The position numbers and the translations under genes are program-made. Below the pieces are notes generated by a model. It worked only from the letters and a program-made list of their open reading frames with translations. It ran no database searches and was not told the DNA's origin. 64,000 bases of DNA, taken from Thalassia testudinum. Taxonomy: Eukaryota > Streptophyta > Magnoliopsida > Alismatales > Hydrocharitaceae. Below are positions 24,012-35,138 of this stretch, in pieces. Where the stretch lies: NCBI GenBank assembly GCA_037157565.1, contig JAZHRO010000063.1:152198501-152262500 (forward strand), read 5' to 3'. Numbering within the stretch: the stretch's first letter is position 1; each line of letters begins with the position of its first letter.

Positions 24012-25800
24012 TCACCCAACCAGGATGGGAATAAAATCTTCCCAAGTCACCAGAAGAGGTTCTAAAGGATACACTGTCATAACAACCTCCAAAGGGGTAG
24101 GGGGAGGATGACAAGGATCCTCCAAAAGGAATGGGGAAGGAATGGTGCAGAGATAAACCCCCAGGGCAATGGAATGACTAAAGAAATCATCAATCCACAC
24201 CCGATACTCCATTACAAGAAATATTGGTTTGTTAAACCCTACGGTCAAAACAAAAGTGAGCAAATCTCTAAGGCAAGGATCTTCTAGGGTGTCCAAGTTT
24301 CGAGGTTGCGGGATGGCCATAAGATCTAGGTTGCGGGTTTAAACAGCTCGGTGTCCATCCGTAACACTCTTTCTAAATCCTCAATTGCATCCCTAGCATT
24401 CCTTGCACTATCACGTGTATCTTCCTGCACTTCATCAGGAGTCACAATTTCGCCTTCAGACATAAGCGAATCAGAGGGTGACTTCGAATCAATTGAAGGC
24501 AGGTTGGAAGCAACAAATCTGGGGATTATCCTATCAATGTCATCCTCGGGTTCTTATTCTTTGCTCAAATCTTCCTCGGAGTCTAGATGTGAATCCACAT
24601 AAATTTTAGAAGTTGTTTCCAAATGTTCCATCATTTCATCATGAGGAGAAATATCATCAATGGGTGAGCTAAGGAAACCTAATTTGGTCAAATTTGTGAC
24701 ATCCTCAGGGGCTAACTCTTCAAATAAGACATAATCACCCTTAGTGTCACTCCAAATCTTGAATGTAGGTTCCTCATATAATTCATCTTTCTCCTTATCA
24801 TATGATTCATCATATACCCGAGGTCTTGAATCATTTAATATCTCAATAGATCCCCTAGGGTGCTCTATCTGAGGTAAATGGTTTACACTAGTAACATCGG
24901 ACTTCTCAAATAGGTCAATTTCTTCAGGGTTAGGTTCCCTAAGGGTGGGCTTGAGTTCCATCTCGTGATCAGAAGGGAGGGTAGGATTAAAACTTGACTT
25001 CGACCCACTTCATCAAATGTCATGAAAATACTATCATCTGGGTCAAGGTCTTCCAATGGTACCATCATTCCCTTCTTTTGACTCCAATATAATTCAGGTG
25101 GATACTCAACCTTATCATCATCTTCCTCGGGTTGGCACCTTTCTTCATCCAATGCATAGCTACTTTCATATGTATCTTCCTCCCACTTAAGGCATGGATC
25201 TCTCAAGGAAGTGTCATCTAATGGGGAGGTTTCAAAATTGAACCTCAAAAAGTAGCTATTCTCCCTTACATAATCTCCAAAATTTCCCTCCAACTTAAAG
25301 TGTAGCTCTCCCACGGGAGATGCATCAATTGTAGATGGGTGTATGCCATCCTCAATGGGGTAGATTGGGTGGCTAATTTCGTCTCTTTCTTGTTGGCTTG
25401 CTCTTGAAGATTCTCCTAACAATTCAATCATTTCATTTTGCATTTTCAGTATTTCCATCTTCAAGGAGGAGAGGTCATTTCTATCATGAGAGAAATCAGG
25501 CTCAGGCTTATAGTACCCAGGAGTGTTTGTCCAACCATTATAATTATTCAGGGAGGGTGGGTTGGGTATTTCTATGTTGTGTGGGATATTGGGCAAAGCA
25601 AATCCCGCTCTTAGGTTCTGCTCACTGATTTGGGGCTTAACCAGGCCAATACTCCTATAATAGGGGTAAAACTGATCCCAATGATTACCATTATGTCCAT
25701 CAAAGGATGGACCATCTCGGCGTATGGGATCGAAGAGTGCAGAGTGGGGGTGAGGGTGTGGGCAAGATGTGAAAGGATGAAAATCAATGTGGTCCAGTCT
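24012..25800 (-). pseudogene. F ORF1: acidic protein of unknown function
   Basis: Minus-strand reading. The N-terminal part (about 25800-25500) is rich in Tyr, Asn, Pro, Asp and Gly (DGHNGNHWDQFYPYYR, NNYNGWTNTPGYYKPEPD). A helical stretch follows (SSLKMEILKMQNEMIELLG), then a long Asp/Glu-rich region (WEEDTYESSYALDEERCQPE), and near the end IALGVYLCTIPSPFLLEDP (about 24113-24170). Two frameshifts (near 24930 and 24350-24550) break it. The layout is that of B, G and A ORF1, but sequence similarity is weak outside the GV(G/Y)L motif. No catalytic motif. Function unknown. Confidence 0.6.
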
Positions 25801-26008
25801 AACTCACACCTCAATCAGAATTCCCCAAGCAAAACACAATTCAAAAAGGACTTTTTAGGTCTTTCCCAATTTAGGCTTTTGATTTAAGTCAGATTGCAGG
25901 TGACAATATAATTTGTTCAATCAATTTATGCGCTTATTGTCGACCTACGGCTCTCCTAAGAAGACCTAGTTGGACCTTAGGTGTTCTTCCCTAAATCTCA
26001 AATGGTAG

Positions 26009-26291
26009 AGCAACTCCAAAGATGGAAGATCGAGGGATGCAAGTAGGCCTAAGCCTTCCTTTGAAGCTGTGCTTTCACGGTGCTTTTCAACTACCCCCAA
26101 AAATCCGTGACAGAGTATCCCCCTCTTTGGAGTTATAAAACCTTTGATGTCAAGTTCTAAACACTTCAGAATCCAACGATAGGAGGGCTCTTGTCCAAGT
26201 ATTTCCTAACCTAAGGAGTGTCTAAAAGCGTGAAGTGGTGCAAGAGATATAAGTGTGCATACACCGCAAAATACTAGGACAAGAGTATAAG
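26009..26291. repeat. Direct repeat X, left copy, at G's left end
   Basis: About 270 bases from AGCAACTCCAAAGATGG to GTGTGCATAC-GCAAAATA are repeated at 34023-34290 on the other side of G with only a few differences. This is F leader sequence and should be present once. The left copy ends with ATAAG at G's LTR. Confidence 0.85.
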
Positions 26292-28028
26292 TAGTGTAAA
26301 CACATTTACACTACTTAAAATGTCTATTTATGCATGTTCTTAAGCATAGGATTGCATTTCATGATATAAATATTGCATAACATGCATCATATTGCATTTA
26401 GAGAAGTTTGAATAAAATGGAGGTTAATTATCTCCTTTTATGTGATTTGATAGGGCAAACATTTTATCGGGGCCTCGGATCAAAGATCCAACCGTATGGA
26501 TGTGATCAGGGCGACGATTGGAGTTCAACGACTCCAAGATCGCCCTCATCAGACATCCGTAACATCAGATAGTGATCGGGGAATCCTAGAAGATCAAGGG
26601 CCAGGATGGTGAAAATCCACAATTCAGATGACAAATCCGACCGCACAGGTGAATTCGGATCGACGATCGCAGCCCAACGACGCAAAAATCGAGTCAATCC
26701 GACATCCGTGGCACCATCTACAACTTCCAGAAGATGAACTGCCAAGATGGTGCCACGTGGCACCATCTCAGCCGCCCAAACGGCCGCACACTTTCTACGA
26801 AGGTCCCGCACTCGCTCGTTCTCCGCCGTTGGATCAAGATCCAGCGGCTGTTGATGCAGCTGGCTGATTCGTTCGCGCGACCATTTCGTCCGCGTAGCGC
26901 AGCGAAGATGAAGCCGCGGGAGAAGGAGAGGTCGCAGGATCGAGTCCCGCAAGCCTCAAATCAAGCACAAGCAAGCGGCCCGTGGAGCGTCAGATTGTGA
27001 GCATGGACGCGCGATCACACGCGGGCGGGCACGCAGCGTAGCGGGCGAAGATGCATTTTAAGCCGTCCGATCTCACGATCGGACGACTAAGACTCAGCGT
27101 GCGTGCGATGGCATTGAGCGCGCGGGCAGCTGAAGCAGCGCGCATGGGCGCGGAAGCTACGCCCACGTCGGGGCTTTAGTGACGGATTTATCCATCACTA
27201 AAGACCCATCATTTATTGTTTTGAAGTTGTAATGTCTATTTTGCCCCCACTCCTTGCAACTATAAAAGGAGACGCCCTCCATACGAAATTTTGATCCCTT
27301 CCTTCTCCTCTCTACCCCTCCAAAGCTCAAGAGAAGCTTGTCCCACACCCGGGATGCTTCTCGCGAGATAAAGTCCAATCTTCGTTCCCCTTCGGAAGTG
27401 GATCCCGCGACGATGACGGCGTGCTGCTTCGTTCCCATTCTTCTGCTTCGTCCTCCTTCGTCCAGCTTCATTCTCCTTCGTCCAAGCGTCGTCCTGTCCG
27501 GCTCGTCCTCCAAGCAACCGTCGAGGAGGATTTCTCTCTCCCTATTCGTTTTACTGCTTTCTTGTATAGATTTACTATTTTCTAGTGTAGTTTTGTTCGT
27601 CCTCCAAGCAATCGTCGAGGAGGACATTTCTCTCTCCATTCTTTTAATGCTTTCTAGAGTAAATTTATCGCTTTCTAGAGTAATTGTTTTATGCTTTCTA
27701 GTTGTAATGTACAATCTCCTCAATGAAAAATTCCTTGTTTATTCTACATCTCATTTTAATTTCTCTGTGTAATATTCTCTTTCTCTCTTACTCTCTCTCT
27801 CTCTTCTATTTATTGTAAATAATTAGATACTTTTAAATTGAATTATTCTGTGACAAATAAAAAGAAACGCGTAGTTTTTAAATCAAATGTCCGCCTCCCT
27901 GTGTTCGACCCGGAATTTTCATTTCAGTATAAATTTTATTTCTTGAACACAAATTCTTCACTTTTGAACTACAACGACAGGTTTTCCAAAACCGAACACA
28001 TTAGCGTAGCGTTCGTATACGTTCAACA
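26292..28028 (+). repeat. G left LTR
   Basis: TATA box CTATAAAAGG near 27260. A perfect 24-bp palindrome (arms AGATGGTGCCAC and GTGGCACCATCT, 26745-26768) is centred on a G-box CACGTG. A CGTCCGATC/GATCGGACG hairpin is at about 27063-27084. Ends CGTTCAACA. Confidence 0.9.
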
Positions 28029-28031
28029 TTT

Positions 28032-28049
28032 TGACGTTGTTGCCGGGGA
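28032..28049 (+). other. G primer binding site
   Basis: TGACGTTGTTGCCGGGGA, three bases after the LTR; tRNA-Asp type with changes. Confidence 0.8.
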
Positions 28050-28190
28050 GGCAACGCTCTTTGGTTTCTCTTCGTGTTTTCTAACTTACAAATCATTTAC
28101 CTCACTTTTCTACTTTCTTATTGTGATTGCAGGTACTCTTTCGAGACAGGCAAAAGCGGTAGATCGGAGTAAAATGCTATAGAAGGTTTT

Positions 28191-29186
28191 GTGAGTTATC
28201 CCCCACCCCCCACCCATTAGATTTCATTCCACAATATAATAATTCAAACATCAATCAACCTAGGTGTTTTTATAAACTCTAAGGTTAGATTGTTTGCTGT
28301 TTGACACCCATACTCACCCCAACCCCCATATTAAAAAAAGAAAAAAATTAAAAAAATCTCAAAAGAGGTACACAACCTCATCTGATTTTCAAACTCAACC
28401 GGTAAACTGACCTCAGGACCTGGTACACACATTCAAACACATAATTGAGTAGAAATCAGATTAGGTAATCATTTGTGTGCCTAATTAAGTGGTGCATCAG
28501 GCCAATTGTTTGAGTTGATTGGGCCGCACCACTTCAAATAAAATAAACTCATCAAGTAGCTGCCAATTAGGTTCAACTCTTAGGGATTTACCAGGCACTC
28601 CACATTCTTTTTAAACTTTAAAGGAAAACATCTTCACCTGTGCTTGCAAAACCTGGTGTGCCAATAAAACCTGTTTGAAAACACCTAAAGTTGAATCCTA
28701 AAAGCTACTAAGCAAGATTTAAACCTTAAAATTCACCACATCAAAAAATAATCTTGCTTAAAAACCATTGGTTGTGCACGCACACACAAATCAATCAATC
28801 ATTAAGGGCACAACCCATTTAAAGGGCCCATCACATTCCAAAGCACATTCAAACCTAGCCCTAAATAAAACAGAGTAGACGTTGGCCTTAAGGATTGGAC
28901 TCGCTCTTCAGAACCTAGAACGAGATTATTTTCGATTAGTCTATTTCTACTGTTTAATCTGATGTCTAGCTAGGAGAGCAGAGTCAAACGATCGCGGCTA
29001 GGGGTACACTAGGAACCGGAGGCGCAAGCCGAAGGAAGAACCTTCTCCCCAGTCCCTCCTTCTAACTGGTTGGATTGAACAGACAAAAGTAGATCAAATC
29101 ATTCCTTTATCTCAAGACGGGTTTTGGGAGTCTGTAGGTCTGTAGGCTAACCCATTTAAGGACAGGTTTGATTGTTTGTATTGCAG
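28191..29186 (+). other. G candidate leader intron
   Basis: Donor GAAGGTTTT/GTGAGT at 28191 and acceptor TTTGTATTGCAG/GGCACC at 29186 align with the B sites; length 996 bp against 1047 in B. The intron body has no ORF of note. ORF1's ATG follows 26 bases after the acceptor. Confidence 0.6.
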
Positions 29187-29211
29187 GGCACCTTTCTTCC
29201 TCCCGTGTCTC

Positions 29212-31020
29212 ATGAATCCTTCCACATATTTCACACATTCCCGTTCTTTCCCTCCTGTTGTGGATTATCCTCAACATGACGATTATCCTAACTCGTATTG
29301 TAATCAACCATCAGTTAGTTGGGATAATTCAGATTGGGGATACAATTCCGGACCCCCATGTTAAGGGTCTAACCCTGAACACTTTGATTCTGATTTCTAT
29401 CCTTCTCAGAGCTACATCAAATATAGATCGTCTTCCTTTCATGAACAGCCTAATACGATCTACAATCAAGAAGGATACACCGATCCTTACCCATCCTCTG
29501 ATTTCACTGCCCTTAGGTCATGACCATCTCTTCAACAATCTGAAATGACCTATTATCAGGAAGGGTATAACGAATCTCAATTCGTTAATTCCCCTTCATT
29601 GAGCCCAAACCCACCCAACCCTGAACCAACTCATTTGGTTCAGGTTAACCAGGTTCAAGATAAGGTTCTGGCTAACTTGAGGAATATCATTCAATCTTTA
29701 GAAGTTTAGCCAATACCTTGCATTGAGAGATTGGAGCCCCTGATTGAAATGGTTGATAATTTAAACAAGTCTTTGTTGGATTGGCTCCAGGATGTTAAGG
29801 ATAAGAACTCGAGTGAGTTTCTACTTGGGAAGTTAGCGAAATTGAGGATGAGATTCATGGTTGCTTTGATTCAATCTTGGAATAATTCCCAGGATGAACC
29901 CTCTTCAGGAAAGCCAATGGCAGAACCTGCTCAAGCACCTGTTGGGGGGGACACGTGTTACGAGGCTGACCAGATTGAATTAAAGAAATCAATTAAGGAT
30001 GATCTGATTTCTTCACCTGAGATCCCTGAGCCGGGTTATGAGGAAACGTATGTCTCCTTGGAACAGAAAGTGACAAATGATTTTGGGACATACATTGATA
30101 CGGATCCTGATGGTGAAGATTCAAGTTGCAAAGTCTCACGCGAGATTTCTGACCACGATTTCTATGAGACGATTGGGCCTGAGGAATCTGATAGATCATT
30201 TGATAGCCCAATAACTGAGGACACTGATCTTATTAGGGCACACATTACGGATCCAAAATCGCATTTTCTGAAGGAATCAATTCAATGCCCTAATTATCAG
30301 TTACACCCTGTTGAGCTTATTGATGATTCTAAATCTGAGATAATTAGACCCAAGTCAATTTTGATTCTGCCACATCATTTAGACTTGGAGATTTCAGACG
30401 GGGTGATGAATATACAAGTGGTCCTGGAATTTGATATGCTGAATGAGGGGGATAGGAGCTGGGAAGTTTTGATTTGGGAAGTTAATTGTGGAGGAAATGG
30501 AAGATTGAGTCGAAGGGTTCCTTTTAAGCTGAAACCATCAAATAAGAATCCTTACGACATTTGTTTTGAGGATGTTCAACTCAAGCACACATTCAACGAT
30601 TATCCTTTTGAGCTTCAATTCTCTGTAACCTGACTTTTTGGTCTTGGGTTGCATCCTCATAAATCGCAGGCCCTACCCCGCTTACATTCTGATTTTAGGT
30701 TTTGGGTAATTTTTATCCAGAACCTAAGATATTCTCGATTATGGGGTGTGGGTCTGCACCACAATCTGGTCCACATCTGTGGACCTTTGTTGACAGGTCG
30801 AAGGATTCTTCTATTTATTCTAATTCTGACCTGCACTTGTGAATTCTTCATTTCTTTTCTTTGTATAGTGTGCCTAGCTGAAGGCACTAAACTCAGCACA
30901 TATATAGTTCTTTTTAGTTTTTCATCTCGGAGCGGACTTGACATTCACGCAATTCAGGTGCTTTCTTCGCTTTTCCACTCTATTTTATGTCTTTTTAATA
31001 CAATGAGGACATTGCATTAG
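29212..31020 (+). pseudogene. G ORF1: Tyr-rich/acidic protein of unknown function
   Basis: One frame of 603 codons from ATG 29212 to TAG 31018, broken only by stops at 29362, 29521, 29707 and 30631; no frameshift, so this is the best-kept ORF1 here. Order: Tyr/Pro/Ser-rich N-terminus (residues 1-150), helical block (about 170-235, with LEPLIEMVDNLNKSLLDWLQ and LLGKLAKLRMRFMVALIQSW), acidic region with GGDTC (235-420), then a C-terminus with FWVIFIQNLR and GVGLHHNLVHICGPLL (about 500-530). B matches all blocks. No zinc knuckle or enzyme motif. It follows the leader intron and ends at the internal hairpin. Function unknown; a particle or RNA-binding role would fit the low-complexity N-terminus but is a guess. 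Confidence 0.75.
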
Positions 31021-31037
31021 ATAGGCATGTGGGGGGT
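30998..31037 (+). other. G internal hairpin plus second polypurine motif
   Basis: TACAATG-AGGA-CATTGCA then ATAGGCATGTGGGGGGTGG. It overlaps the end of ORF1: its CATTG arm and the stop codon TAG are within it. Confidence 0.75.
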
Positions 31038-32220
31038 GGACATTTATCTCTGAATTCATTCGTTAGCTCCGTAGATTTGTTTTCTTTTATTAAAAAAAAA
31101 AATCGAAATTAGGAAAGAGAATTTGGGTTTAAGAAAATTTTCAATCTTAGGAAATACTACATTAAGATCTGAACACAAAGACCCTTCAGGTCTTTGGACT
31201 TAATTAGCCTGTGTATCCACTAAAATGTGGATTTGTCTTTGAGTCCTCGCCATCTTAATTCTATTATAATTAGAATAAATAAGTTTGGGTGATAAGTACA
31301 CGACTTATCAACCTGCCCTCTGATTTGAGGGAATTTTGAGTCTTAAGCATCTACACACTTTCTTTGCACTGACTTGTTGTTTGGCGATTTTAACGGAAAT
31401 TGGGTAACTAATGAAACTTCTAGGGTGATATGGCTGGCAAGTTATCATGGGTAACAGCCCATAGGTAGGTTGTCCAGAGCCCAGTCACTGGACCTTTCTC
31501 TTTTTGCTGCCTTTAGGTAAATCTTAGACCAGGGAAGCCACCTACTTAAAAAAAAGAAAAGAAAAAAAAAATCAAAAAGAAAAGGAGAAAAGAACAAAAA
31601 GAAATAAGCCACACTTCCCCGCACGAGTATGGCTAGCAAGTTGTCGGTGGTAACAACTCATTGACCGGTTGTCCAGAACCCAACTCAGTAAATGCACTAA
31701 AAATTCCTAAAATACTTAGGAAGAAGCGGAGAAGTAGAATAAATCGGGAAGATATACACTGGATTCACCCTTGTGTTGACCTCGTAAAAAAATAAAAGTA
31801 GGGAGAAAGCTACCGGTTGTAAAGATACACCTTTAGGCAAAATTCTTTTTGAGGTCACCTAGAGGCATAGAAATCCGAAGTCCGTTTTAATTACCGGTCA
31901 ACGAGTCTATCACAATCACAATCACAATAAGATACTTAAAACTTAGGGTTCTCATCAAATCTTGGGTGAGTTGAATGGCTGTAGAAAGCCACTCTTAAAC
32001 CCTAAAATCTAGAAATCCAAAAAAATTAGAAAAGAGAAAAAGAGAAAAAGAAATTTTTCTTTTAATAAGGCGAGGGCTTGAGGCGGCCTGCATTTTGGCT
32101 GATACCCGGGCACTGTTGTGTCTTTGAAAGTTCAGTTCCTAAGTAGACAATTTCTTAATGATTGAAAAATAACTCAAGTCCAAATAATCCAACCTAATTC
32201 TTTTATAAATAGCATATAGT
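31038..32220 (+). other. G 3'UTR with a two-copy repeat
   Basis: No gene. Two copies of a roughly 60-base unit, at about 31429-31490 and 31628-31685, read TATGGCT(G/A)GCAAGTT(A/G)TC then GGTAACA and TTGTCCAGA-CCCA. They occupy the place where A, F and J/K have the triplicated CCATGGG motif. Poly-A rich stretches near 31547-31600 yield spurious ORFs. Confidence 0.6.
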
Positions 32221-32257
32221 TTTTGCTAGGGACTAGCAAAAGATAGGGATGGGGTTA
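32221..32257 (+). other. G 3' polypurine tract with perfect hairpin
   Basis: Arms TTTTGCTAG (32221-32229) and CTAGCAAAA (32233-32241) around GGA, then GATAGGGATGGGGTTA to the LTR start at 32258. Confidence 0.83.
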
Positions 32258-34022
32258 TGATGTAAATACATTTACACTACTTAAAATGTCTATTTAGGCA
32301 TGTTCTTAAGCATAGGATTGCATTTCATGATATAAATATTGCATAACATGCATCATCTTGCATTTAGAGTAGTTTGAATAAAATGGAGGTTAATTGTCTC
32401 CTTTTATGTGCTTAGACAGGGAAAACATTTTATTGGGGCCTTGGATCAAAGATCCAACCATATGGATGTGATCAGGGCAACGATTGGAGTTCAACGACTC
32501 CAAGATCGCCCTAATCAGCCATCCGTAGCATCAGATAGTGACCGGGGAACCCTAGAAGATCAAGGTCCAGGATGGTGAAAATCCGCACTTCAGATGACAA
32601 ATCCGACCGCACGGGTGAATTCGGATCGACAATCGTAGCCCAACTACGCAAAAATTGAGTCAATCCGACATCTGTGGCACCATCTACAACTTCCAGAAGA
32701 TGGACAGCCAAGATGGCGCCACGTGGCGCCATCTCGGCCGCCCAAACGGCCGCACACTTTCTACGAAGGTCCCGCACCTACTCGTTCTCCGCCGTTGGAT
32801 CAAGATCCAACGGCTGTGGATGCGGCTGGCTTATTCGTCCGCGCAACCATTTCATCCGCATAGCGCAGCAGAGACGAAGCGGCGGGTGAAGGAGAGGTCG
32901 CGGGATCGAGTCCCACGAGCCTCAAATCAGGCGCAAGCGAGCGGCGCGTGGAGCATCAGATTGCGATCCAATGGCTACGTGCGCCCAATAGCGCCGACAC
33001 GCAATTGGACGCGCAGCGTGGATGCGCGATCACACGCAGGCGGGCGCATAGCGTAGCGGGCGAAGATGCATTTTAAGCCGTCCGATCTCACGATCGGACG
33101 GCTGAGACTTAGCGTGCGTGCAATGGCATTGAGCGCGCAGGCAGCTGAAGCGGCGCGCGTGGGCGCGGAAGCTACGCCCACGTCGGGGCTTTAGTGACGG
33201 ATTTATATGTCACTAAAGACCCCTTATTTATTATTTTGAAGTTGTAATGTCCATTTTGCCCCCGCTCCTTGCAACTATAAAAGCAGACCCCCTCCATATG
33301 AAATTTTGATCCCTTCCTTCTCCTCTCTACCCCTCCAAAGCTCAAGAGAAGCTTGTCCCACACTCGGGATGCTTCTCACGAGATAAAGTCCAATCTTCGT
33401 TCCCCTTCGGAAGTGGATCCCGCGATGACGACGGCGTGCTGCTTCGTTCCCGTTCTTCTGCTTCGTCCTCCTTCGTCCAGCTTCGTTCTCCTTCGTCAAG
33501 GCGTCATCCCGTCCGGCTCGTCCTCCAAGCAACCGTCGAGGAGGATTTCTCTCTCCCTATTCTTTTTACTGCTTTCTAGTGTAGTTTTGTTCGTCCTCCA
33601 AGCAATCGTCGAGGAGGACATTTCTCCCTCCATTCTTTTAATGCTTTCTAGAGTAAATTTATCACTTTCTAGAGTAATTGTTTTATGCTTTCTAATTGTA
33701 ATGAACAATCTCTTCAATGAAAATTTCCTTGTTTATTCTACATCTCATTTTAATTTCTCTGTGTAATATTCTCTTTCTCTCTTACTCTCTCTCTCTCTTC
33801 TATTTATTGTAAATAATTAGATAGTTTTAAATTGAGTTATTCTGTGACAAATAAAAGGAAACGCGTAGTTTTTAAATCAAATGTCTACCTCCCTGTGTTC
33901 GACCTGAAATTTTCATTTCGGTATAAATTTTATTTGTTGAACATGAATTCTTCGCTTTCGAACTACAACAACAGGTTTTCCAAAATCGGACACGTTAGCG
34001 TAGCGTTCGTATACGTTCAACA
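32258..34022 (+). repeat. G right LTR
   Basis: Starts TGATGTAAATACATTTACAC. TATA CTATAAAAGC near 33275. The 24-bp G-box palindrome (arms AGATGGCGCCAC and GTGGCGCCATCT) is at 32711-32734, also perfect but with GGCGCC where the left LTR has GGTGCC/GGCACC. It carries a block near 32967-33025 absent from the left LTR. Ends CGTTCAACA at 34022. Confidence 0.9.
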
Positions 34023-34290
34023 AGCAACTCCAAAGATGGAAGATCGAGGGATGCAAGTTGGCCTAAGCCTTCCTTTGAAGCTGTGCTTTCATGGTGCTTT
34101 TCAACTACCCCCAAAAATCCGTGACAGAGTATCCCCCTCTTTGGAGTTATAAAACCTTTTATCTCAAGTTCTAAACACTTCAGAATCCAACGATAGGAGG
34201 GCTCTTGTCCTAGCATTTCCAAACCTAAGGAGTGCCTAAAAGCGTGCCGTGGTGCAAGAGATATAAGTGTGCATACTGCAAAATATTTTG
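34023..34290. repeat. Direct repeat X, right copy, at G's right end
   Basis: Second copy of 26009-26275, starting AGCAACTCC right at the end of G's LTR. After GCATAC the two copies diverge. Confidence 0.85.
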
Positions 34291-35116
34291 AATTTTGAAT
34301 CGCATGCCAAGTTTGAAAATCAAATCCTTGATTTTTAAAATGTCCCTCCTTTAATTAGTCCTTTTTCCAGAAAATTATGTGACCACTTGTTAGATCTATT
34401 CAATATAGATTAGGTGGTCTTTTAATTAGTCTAAATGCATTTGCATGACAGGTAGAAATGCAAAGTTAGAAGTGCATACCTAATTCGAGCATTCTTCATG
34501 CAATATGCAAGACAAGAATTAGATCTAGATGCTACTCATTCAATCCTAAATGATTTGACCTAAGGGCAAGCAACTTCTAGCAGATAGCTCTTTTTTTTTT
34601 TAGTTTTTTTTAGCTACTTATGCACAAGCAAATTAAAGGGTAAACAGTCCACAAAATAAATTAAAAACCTAAATCTAAAGAAAAGGGAACAGGATCCCAA
34701 AAATTACCTAACACGGGCTTAAAACAAAATCAGGGAACAAACCCCTAGAAATATACCCCAGAACAAGGGTCTCAAACCAAATTTAAGTGCAAGAAAATAA
34801 AGAAAAGTAAAGTTCTAAAACCTAAATTCTATCTACTTGACAAATTGATAGAGATGAAAATTATCACTCCAGATGTCCTCTTCCCAATTGGTGGCAACAA
34901 AGTTCACCAATGTTCAAGCTCTTCCTCATATATGCGAAACTCAATTCCTCCTCCAGAGTGGTGGAGACAAGGTCCACCATGGTGTTTCTAAGGCCGATGC
35001 GACAATTCGTGCGTTATATGTGTACCTCGCACCAAATCAAGTAAAACAGGTTAAATATGCCTCAATTAAAAATCAATTTGAACAAATCAATAATTGCAAA
35101 TTAATTAAGCCTATTG
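34291..35116 (-). other. F leader (5'UTR)
   Basis: Non-coding sequence between X and the F PBS, AT-rich and with a poly-T/poly-A run at 34591-34611. The plus ORF at 34873-35163 runs through the PBS into the LTR and is not conserved; no gene is called. Confidence 0.6.
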
Positions 35117-35118
35117 CC

Positions 35119-35136
35119 TCCTCGGCAGCGACGCCA
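35119..35136 (-). other. F primer binding site
   Basis: Minus strand TGGCGTCGCTGCCGAGGA, two bases inside the LTR end at 35139; tRNA-Asp type with about three changes. Confidence 0.8.
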
Positions 35137-35138
35137 TT

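Larger units (their letters stand above)
26292..34022 (+). mobile_element. Element G: non-autonomous Tat-type LTR retrotransposon, no matching TSD
   Basis: LTRs 26292-28028 and 32258-34022, PBS 28032-28049, leader intron, ORF1, two hairpin-PPT modules. No gag-pol. Flanks are ATAAG on the left and AGCAA on the right, so there is no target duplication; instead a 270-bp direct repeat of F sequence brackets G. The two LTRs differ by indels of about 35-55 bp as well as point changes. Both facts suggest that G's ends come from two different insertions joined by recombination. Confidence 0.88.

Noticed and set aside
26506..27000. ORFs of 148 and 88 codons (and 32511-33056) in G LTRs as a host gene fragment
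   Set aside because: They lie across the LTR promoter and G-box palindrome, on both strands, and the frames are broken between the two LTRs.
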